A DNA stretch of 60,000 bases, from NCBI RefSeq assembly GCF_032854445.1, contig NC_088306.1, positions 2,788,373-2,848,372 of the forward strand, read 5' to 3'. This stretch comes from Liolophura sinensis. Taxonomy: Eukaryota; Mollusca; Polyplacophora; Chitonida; Chitonidae. Numbering within the stretch: the first letter of the stretch is position 1; every line of letters begins with the position of its first letter. The notes below the pieces were generated by a model that searched no databases, was not told the DNA's origin, and was given only the letters and a program-made list of their open reading frames with translations. The position numbers were made by a program, and so were the translations under genes. Positions 13,701-22,700 of this stretch are shown here, piece after piece.

Positions 13701-16700
13701 CAGAGGATGAAGTGTGAAAACCAATAATGACAGTGAGAAGTTATGTATGTGGGACACACTATTACCACTTATTGTAAAACCTGAAACAAGGGCAAATACA
13801 GGGGATCAAGTGTGATAGCCAATAATGACAGTGAGAAGTTATGTAGGTGGGACACACTATTACCACTTATTGTAAAGCCTGAAACAAGGGCAAATACAGG
13901 GGATGAAGTGTGATAGCCAATAACGACAGTGAGAAGTTATGTATGTGGAACACACTATTACCACTTATTGTAAAGCCTGAAACAAGAGCAAATGCAGAGG
14001 ATGAAGTGTGAAAACCAATAATGACAGTGAGAAGTTATGTATGTGGGACACACTATTACCACTTATTGTAAAACCTGAAACAAGGGCAAATACAGGGGAT
14101 CAAGTGTGATAGCCAATGACAGTGAGAAGTTATGTATGTGGGACACACTATTACCACTTATTGTAAAACCTGAAACAAGGGCAAATACAGGGGATGAAGT
14201 GTGATAGCCAATGACAGTGAGAAGTTATGTATGTGGGACACACTATTACCACTTATTGTAAAACCTGAAACAAGGGCAAATAGAGAGGATCAAGTGTGAT
14301 AGCCTATAAAGACAGTGAGAAGTTATGTATGTGGGACACACTATTACCACTTATTGTAAAACCTGAAACAAGGGCAAATACAGAGGATGAAGTGTGATAG
14401 CCAATAATGACAATGAGAAGTTATGTATGTGGGACACACTATTACCACTTATTGTAAAGCCTGAAACAAGGGCAAATAGAGAGGATGAAGTGTGATAGCC
14501 AATAACGACAGTGACAAGTTATGTATGTGGGACACACTATTACCACTTATTGTAAAACCTGAAACAAGGGCAAATACAGGGGATCAAGTGTGATAGCCTA
14601 TAACGACAGTGACAAGTTATGTATGTGGGACACACTATTACCACTTATTGTAAAACCTCAAACAAGGGCAAATAGAGAGGATCAAGTGTGATAGCCAATA
14701 ATGACAGTGACAAGTTATGTATGTGGGACACACTATTACCACTTATTGTAAAACCTGAAACAAGGGCAAATAGAGAGGATCAAGTGTGATAGCCTATAAC
14801 GACAGTGACAAGTTATGTATGTGGGACACACTATTACCACTTATTGTAAAACCTGAAACAAGGGCAAATACAGGGGATCAAGTGTGATAGCCAATAATGA
14901 CAGTGAGAAGTTATGTATGTGGGACACACTATTACCACTTATTGTAAAGCCTGAAACAAGGGCAAATAGAGAGGATGAAGTGTGATAGCCAATAACGACA
15001 GTGACAAGTTATGTATGTGGAACACACTATTACCACTTATTGTAAAGCCTGAAACAAGGGCAAATACAGGGGATGAAGTGTGATAGCCAATAATGACAGT
15101 GAGAAGTTATGTATGTGGAACACACTATTACCACTTATTGTAAAGCCTGAAACAAGGGCATATGCAGAGGATGAAGTGTGATAGCCAATAATGGCAGTGA
15201 GAAGTTATGTATGTGGAACACACTATTACCACTTATTGTAAAGCCTGAAACAAGGGCAAATGCAGGGGATCAAGTGTGATAGCCAATAATGATAGTGAGA
15301 AGTTATGTATGTGGGACACACTATTACCACTTATTGTAAAACCTGAAACAAGGGGAAATACAGGGGATAATATTATGCTGCTTACTAGGTGGTAGACTGT
15401 TGACATTTACTTGGGTTTCTGACACACATACCTGTGGTAGACTGTTGACATTTACTTGGGTTTCACACACATACCTGTGGTAGACTGTTGACATTTACTT
15501 CAGTTTCTGACACACATACCTGTGGTAGACTGTTGACATTTACTTGCATTTCACACACATACCTGTGGTAGACTTTTGACATTTACTTGTGTTTCACACA
15601 CGTACCTGTGGTAGATTGTTGACATTTACTTGCGTTTCACACACATACCTGTGGCAGACTGTAGACATTTACTTGGGTTTCTGACACACATACCTGTGGT
15701 AGACTATTGACATTTACTTGCGTTTCACACACATACCTGTGGCAGACTGTAGACATTTACTTGGGTTTCTGACACACATACCTGTGGTAGACTGTTGACA
15801 TTTACTTGGGTTTCTGACACACATACCTGTGGTAGGCTGTAGACATTTACTTGGGTTTCTGACACACATACCTGTGGTAGATTGTTGACATTTACTTGCA
15901 TTTCACACACATACCTGTGGCAGACTGTAGACATTTACTTGGGTTTCTGACACACATACCTGTGGTAGACTGTTGACATTTACTTGGGTTTCTGACACAC
16001 ATACCTGTGGTAGATTGTTGACATTTACTTGCATTTCACACACATACCTGTGGCAGACTGTAGACATTTACTTGGGTTTCTGACACACATACCTGTGGTA
16101 GACTGTTGACATTTATCAGAAGACCACCTGACTTCTGCGGCTCGCCCTCTCAGTTTTATCTGGTGCTCTGCCGCTCGGATCTGCTGCCGTATCTGGACAG
16201 GAGGAACAGCCAGAGCAGTGGATTGAATGATTAAGTGAGTGATTAAATTGAACTACATGTGTCCTAAAACCTCAAAAAAATTAACCAGTTAAGTGCATTT
16301 TGAAACAAGTTTTATTAGTCTGATGCCAATTAAATACCCTGACAATATCAATATCTGTATTCCCCTTACACCTGAGCGGCATAATACAAGCCCTGAGAGA
16401 TTTCTGTTCCTGCCAACGAGCCGTACATAACTAACTTAAATACTTTCTACAGCAGTACAGATGTATACATCTGATGCAAAAATGACTTCATATGTGTCCT
16501 GCTGCATATCTGCTGAATTCAAAAAATGAAACAAAAAAAAAAAAGAAAAAATCCATACACCTCTCTTTATTATAACATTCTTGATTGCATGACACAATTC
16601 ACCAGACAGTCAAAAAAGTGCTTCCCCAATGTTTCACAATTTGCCACAACTTCACACACTTTTGAAAGTGTGAGACATTATACCGATACATACTACTGTC

Positions 16701-19700
16701 TAACAGTAGAGTATGCCCACATCCACAGTTTAAGTCTTGGAGAAACCTATTTCTGTTTATATCTTCCCACCTGTTGGTTCTGTGGCCCTGGGGGCATGGG
16801 TAGACTAGAAGGAGCACAAGGTAGGAGATCCAGCGGCGACCCACACAACAATAGGTTATTTTTAGCACCAGGGGTTTCTCCGAGATTGTTCCAGGCCATG
16901 GCGCATGGACACTTAAGGGTTATGGTCTGTAGTGCGGCGCTGAGGCCCAGAACAACGCCACGATGCTGCAGGCAACTGTTGTACTCTGAGAACACCAAGG
17001 CTACAGGATTGTGCGCGATTTGATTGGTGTTATCTGTTGCCAAATTTCTGTGGGAGTAAAAGATAAATACCTTATATGATCCTAACAATGATAAAAATCA
17101 TGGACTTTCAAATAGTCTTTCATACTGCTTACTAGTCCTCAGTGATGATACCGACAATGGGATGAAAATGAGGAAACTACCTTAGCACTGCTAACACACT
17201 AAATGCTGAACCATTGCACCAAATGCTGATTAATTTGTCATATTTTGAGGACATTTTTCTGTCTGCATTATCAAACTAACACTTTTATTGAAGCTTGAAT
17301 GTATGTTAACCTTGCCAATGTAGTATTATCTTCTCAGTCATCTGTTTTTTGCTGGATAATTGGTAATTACAATAGCAAAAAAGATCAAGCATTTAGCGTA
17401 CATAACATTTTTTAAACAGAAATTTTTCATAAAAAAAGAATTCCACTAAAAGCATAAAAGATCTCAGGCCTGTGTTCTTACAGGTCACTTTCATACACCC
17501 CAAAATGTCCTTTTCACAAAAGCATTTTCAGCAGTCTCTGGACATTCTGAAACCTTACCCATTGGAGTTTAGCATCGGGGACTGAGTTCTTGGGGAACTA
17601 CATCCTGACTCACTACACAGTTGGGCAAGCTTCTTGGCGCAGTAATATGCCAGTCGCCGTGACAATAACTGATTCAATGTAAACTCATCCAGATTCTGAA
17701 ATGAGCGAAGAAAAAAACAACACATAATATCGATTCATCCCTGTACATGTAACAATAAAACACATACACATGTACATGTAGGTGTTGGTACACCTCCCAC
17801 AAAAACAAAACAAACAATTGTTCATTTGTTTGAAGAGTTTGGATGAAATGATTTCTGCAGCATTCTCATGAAAGTTTGGAACTCAAAGTACACAGAAAAC
17901 AGCTGCCAATTTTACAAGATTCTGCTTGTTGATGAGCACAAAAATATGATGCCACAATATGGAAATTTAAAGATGTAGAAACACTGTACAGTATTCACCT
18001 GTACATCTTGGGGAACTTTTCACCAAGGTATCACCCTGCTGTTGTAAGTTGGTCACAAATTTTATGCAATTAGCAGTCAACCATCTAAAATTTGGGGGAA
18101 TTTTTTCACCAATAGTATTGCAGAAGGGTGGGTAGGTTACTGGAAAATCATGTGAAAGTTCTATGTAGTTTACTGGAAAAGCATGTGAAAGTTCTATGTG
18201 GTTTACTGGAAAATCAAGTGAAAGTTCTATGTGGTTTACTGGAAAATCATGTGAAAATTCCATGTGGTTTACTGGAAAATCATATGAAAGTTCTATGTGG
18301 TTTACTGGAATTTCATGTGAAAGTTCCATGTGGTTTACTGGAATTTCATGTGAAAGTTCTATGTGGTTTACTGGAAAAGCATGTGAAAGTTCTATGTAGT
18401 TTACTGGAAAAGCATGTGAAAGTTCTATGTGGTTTACTGGAATTTCATGTGAAAATTCCATGTGGTTTACTGGAAAATCATATGAAAGTTCTATGTGGTT
18501 TACTGGAATTTCATGTGAAAGTTCTATGTGGTTTACTGGAATTTCATGTGAAAGTAATATGTGATTTATTGGAAAAGCATGTGAAAGTTCTATGTGGTTT
18601 ACTGGAAAATCATATGAAAGTTCTATGTGGTTTACTAGAATTTCATGTGAAAGTTCTATGTGGTTTACTCGTACACCATGTAAAAGTTCTATGTGGTTTA
18701 CACTAAAACGCATGTAGTCGATTTCCTGTTATGGTTTTTCTTCTGTCGTACAGACCACAAATTCACTCACTCGGACAATCTGATCGAGCACCAGTTTGAG
18801 GACTGTGTCATCTGTGCTCTGTAGCTTCTCCACAAACTGTTCCACAAGCCAACTGAGAAAGTCTTGTCTGTCCAGCAGACCCTCCTGAAAAAGCACCAAA
18901 AACATGTCCGACAGATCAATCAACAGGAGTCTTATGACCATGCCCATGTTGTGTTGGTCTCTGGGCTATTACAGGTATACTGACACCAGCCATCACCACA
19001 TTCTCCTGAACCACGAAGGATACAAGGATACCACAGACTCAATGGCGTTAAGTTTCCTGCTTGTACAGTAGTTTAGAATCCCCACAAGAATTAATTTATT
19101 TGTTTACTTGATTGACATTTTGCGCTGTACCCAAGTAATATTTCACTCATTGGATGGCGGCCAACATAAAGGTGGGAGGAAATATGGCGAAGCACGACTA
19201 TCCGCAGGTTGCTGGCAGGCCCAATAGAATTAATCCTATGTACACAGATGCACCTGTACACACACAATGGTGGTTTTACTCTCATCACTTTCTTCATGAT
19301 GCTGTAGTCTGGTGATCCTAATCGTATTTATTTTTTTTGCACACTTTTCCACCCCTGGACAACCGTTGACAGTAACAGCATCACAAATTCCCCTCCACTC
19401 CTAATACATGTAACTATGTCACATGCTGCTTTTCAGACCACACCTAGTTCCTTTGTGTTGCCTGTGAAACTCAACCTACCTAACTGTGATAGATATTTTG
19501 ATGGTTTGACTATCAATCGGTCAGTTAACCCAGAATTCAACTATCTGTCTCAATACTGTAGTTCATCCAACTTTTCACATGTCTGCAAGGCATTTATTCA
19601 AGCATATTCTCATGGCACCATTCTGTGTTCACCAAATACTATTCGTGAAGCCCTGAAACTGGACAATCCAATCAACATGGTCCTGACTCCAAATTCTAAT

Positions 19701-22700
19701 TAAAATGTTCATAAGTAGCACTGAAAGTTGCTCTTTGATACACAAAAAGGTTGAGGAATTAGGGCAGTCAAAAAACAAATTAAGTTGTTCTTTTAGAAGG
19801 CGACTAGTGGCAAATCATTCTCAGGATAAAGGTGAAAGCCCGAGTCTCAGAAATACTAAATTTACATCTTGTAGCATGACACTAAATCTTACCTCATACA
19901 TGTGTCTGGCCAGTCTACAGCAATAGTGCCACTGCTTGAGGGCCAGGTTCATTTCCAGCTGGGAGGGGGGTTGGGAGGCAGTGAGGAAGCTGGTCTGTTG
20001 TCCTCCTACTCCGCTGTAATGCTCCTGTACCTTGTTGAGTTGATCCTTCATGAACTTTGTGATGGCCAGGGTCCAGTCTGCAAGACAGAAAAACCTTGAC
20101 TGATTAACTGAATGTGGGATTGGGTTCATTTCTGTTCACATCCTGCTTGAATGAACATCCACTTTGCAGCTGGCTTCATTTTTCAGAACTTTTATTTCAA
20201 CAATATTTTAATGATATCACCTGCATCTGCCTTGTATCAGCCCAGGAGCAATACTAATGTATGTACTGTGCGACCTCACTAGAATGTCACGCTCGGGGTA
20301 AGACATGATGCTTAACATTTTACTGACGACAGTACTTGCTGGTCGCAATTCAGAGGCAGATTCCACAAAGCCATTTCTGCCTTATGTCAAAATATCACAA
20401 TACATTCTATAAGCTTACATTGGACTTCAGAAATTAAAAAGTCTGTAAATACAGGTAATACAGATTTGCTACAAGTAAAAACCTGATATCTAAATCACAC
20501 AAAGCTGGCTCAGACAATTAAAGTTCTGGCTCACTGTCAGTGTGGCTATCAACCCCTTTGACCTGGCTCACTGTCAGTGTGACTATCAAAGCCCTTGACC
20601 TGGCTCACTGTCACTGTGACTATCAAAGCCCTTGACCTGGCTCACTGTCACTGTGACTATCAAACCCTTGACCTGGCTCACTGTCAGTGTGACTATCAAC
20701 CCCTTGACCTGGCTCACTGTCACTGTGACCATCAAGCCCTTGGCCTGGCTCACTGTCAGTGTGACTATCAACCCCTTGACCTGGCTCACTGTCACTGTGA
20801 CTATCAAGCCCTTGGCCTGGCTCACTGTCAGTGTGACTATCAGCCCCTTGACCTGGCTCACTGTCAGTGTTACTGTCAACCCCTTGACCTGGCTCACTGT
20901 CAGTGTGACTATCAAAGCCCTTGACCTGGCTCATTGTCAGTGTTACTGTCAACCCCTTGACCTGGCTCACTGTCAGTGTGACTTTCAACCCCTTCACCAA
21001 TGAGACTGTCCTCACAGTTTCAGTTACTGCTTTAATTCCAGAGGTTTGTACGGAATTTGTAAGTACCAAAGGGCAGTGTTTTTTTCTGGAGGTTTGTGAG
21101 GAACCTGTACGTACCAAAGGTCAGCGGTTTATTCTGGAGGTTTGCGAGGAACTTGTATGTACCAAAGGGCAGTGGTTTATTCCAGAGGTTTGTGAGGAAC
21201 TTGTATGTAGTGAAGGTCAGCGGTTTATTCCAGAGGTTTGCGAGGAACTTGTATGTACCAAAGGGCAGTGGTTTATTCTGGAGGTTTGTCAGAAACTTGT
21301 ACGTACCAAAGGGCAGTGATTTATTCTGGAGCTTTGTGAGGAACCTGTACGTACCACAGGGCAGTGGTTTATTCTGGCTCCCTTCAACCTAAACGTATCG
21401 ACACCTTGTGCATTGCATTAAACACCAATCAAATAAATTGATTTCATGCACATTCAAGAAAGCATAAGCTTTCGTTTTTATTGGCATTTCCCCTCTACTG
21501 CCTGTATATATATTACTGATACTAGGCATTTCTTACCCACAGACTGGTCAACAATCTGTTTTTTCCTGGCCTTATTTTCCTGTAGAGCCACATTGTAGGC
21601 AGCAGTCAGCTTGATGAACCAGGCAGCCTTTACCACAGGAATTGAAAACTCACATAGAGTGGTGAAAATCTCCTCCTTCTTGGGAAACAGAGGGACCTGA
21701 CATAATAAAATTATTTTGACATATTATTCCACCTGTAAAGCGTAAACAAACACTGCTTCAAAACCTGATAAGAAAGACTGATTAATCATTCAAAGTTAAT
21801 TATTTCATGTTTTCCAGTCCCAGCAACTCAACATAATATATTCAGATAGAAACAATTTGAAAGACATTACATATGATGTACAAAAATCAACTTCAGTACA
21901 AAAGCGAAGAATGGAAATGGTTTTTGAAACAGAAAATCTAGTCTGCTAACCTCAGGTTAACCAGACATAATTCAATTCAACACTTATGACAAAGTATTTA
22001 TTTCTTCACACATCTTACCTTTTTGCCCAGTTGTGACAAAGGTTTGCTGCCTCCAAGGTCTTTAAACCAGGCCTCCATCGCAGGACGAGAACGGGCAGCC
22101 TAATAACACAAAATAGATGACTGACTGAGGGACATCTAAGACCACAAAACAAAACAAAAAAAAAATATCAACCAGTAAGCTAAGGTAGGAGCTAAATTTA
22201 TGTACTGCAGAGCTGGTACCACTTCCCCAATCAGGAATGGTAATGATCTGTACTGCAGAGCTGGTACCACTTCCCTAATCAGGAATGGTAATGATTTGTA
22301 CTGCAGAGCTGGTATCTCTTCCCCAATCAGGAATGGTAATGATTTGTACTGCAGAGCTGGTATCTCATTCCCAATCAGGAATGGTAATGATGTGTACTGC
22401 AGAGCTGGTACCACTTCCCCACTCAGGAATGGTAATGATTTGTACTGCAGAGCTGGTATCTCTTCCCCAATCAGGAATGGTAATAATTTGTACTGCAGAG
22501 CTGGTACCACTTCCCCACTCAGGAATGGTAAATGATTTGTACTGCAGAGCTGGTATCTCTTCCCGAATCAGGAATGGTAATGATTTGTACTGCAGAGCTG
22601 GTATCTCTTCCCCACTCAGGAATGGTAATGATTTGTACTGCAGAGCTGGTATCTCTTCCCCCACTCAGGAATCGTAATGCTTGTACTGCAGAGCTGGTAT

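Noticed and set aside
12313-15366. Regular array resembling a CRISPR locus at first glance
   Set aside because: The 97-bp units have no variable spacers, and the context is a eukaryotic intron.
17967-18713. Long minus-strand open frame (~248 codons) with [11 protein letters not shown] repeats
   Set aside because: It is the 33-bp array read in frame; both strands are open, there is no conservation, and it lies within a MED12 intron.
20586-21392. Several overlapping open frames with TVSVTI or EVCEELV repeats
   Set aside because: All frames of the 37-39-bp and 48-bp arrays are open; no splice sites or homology.
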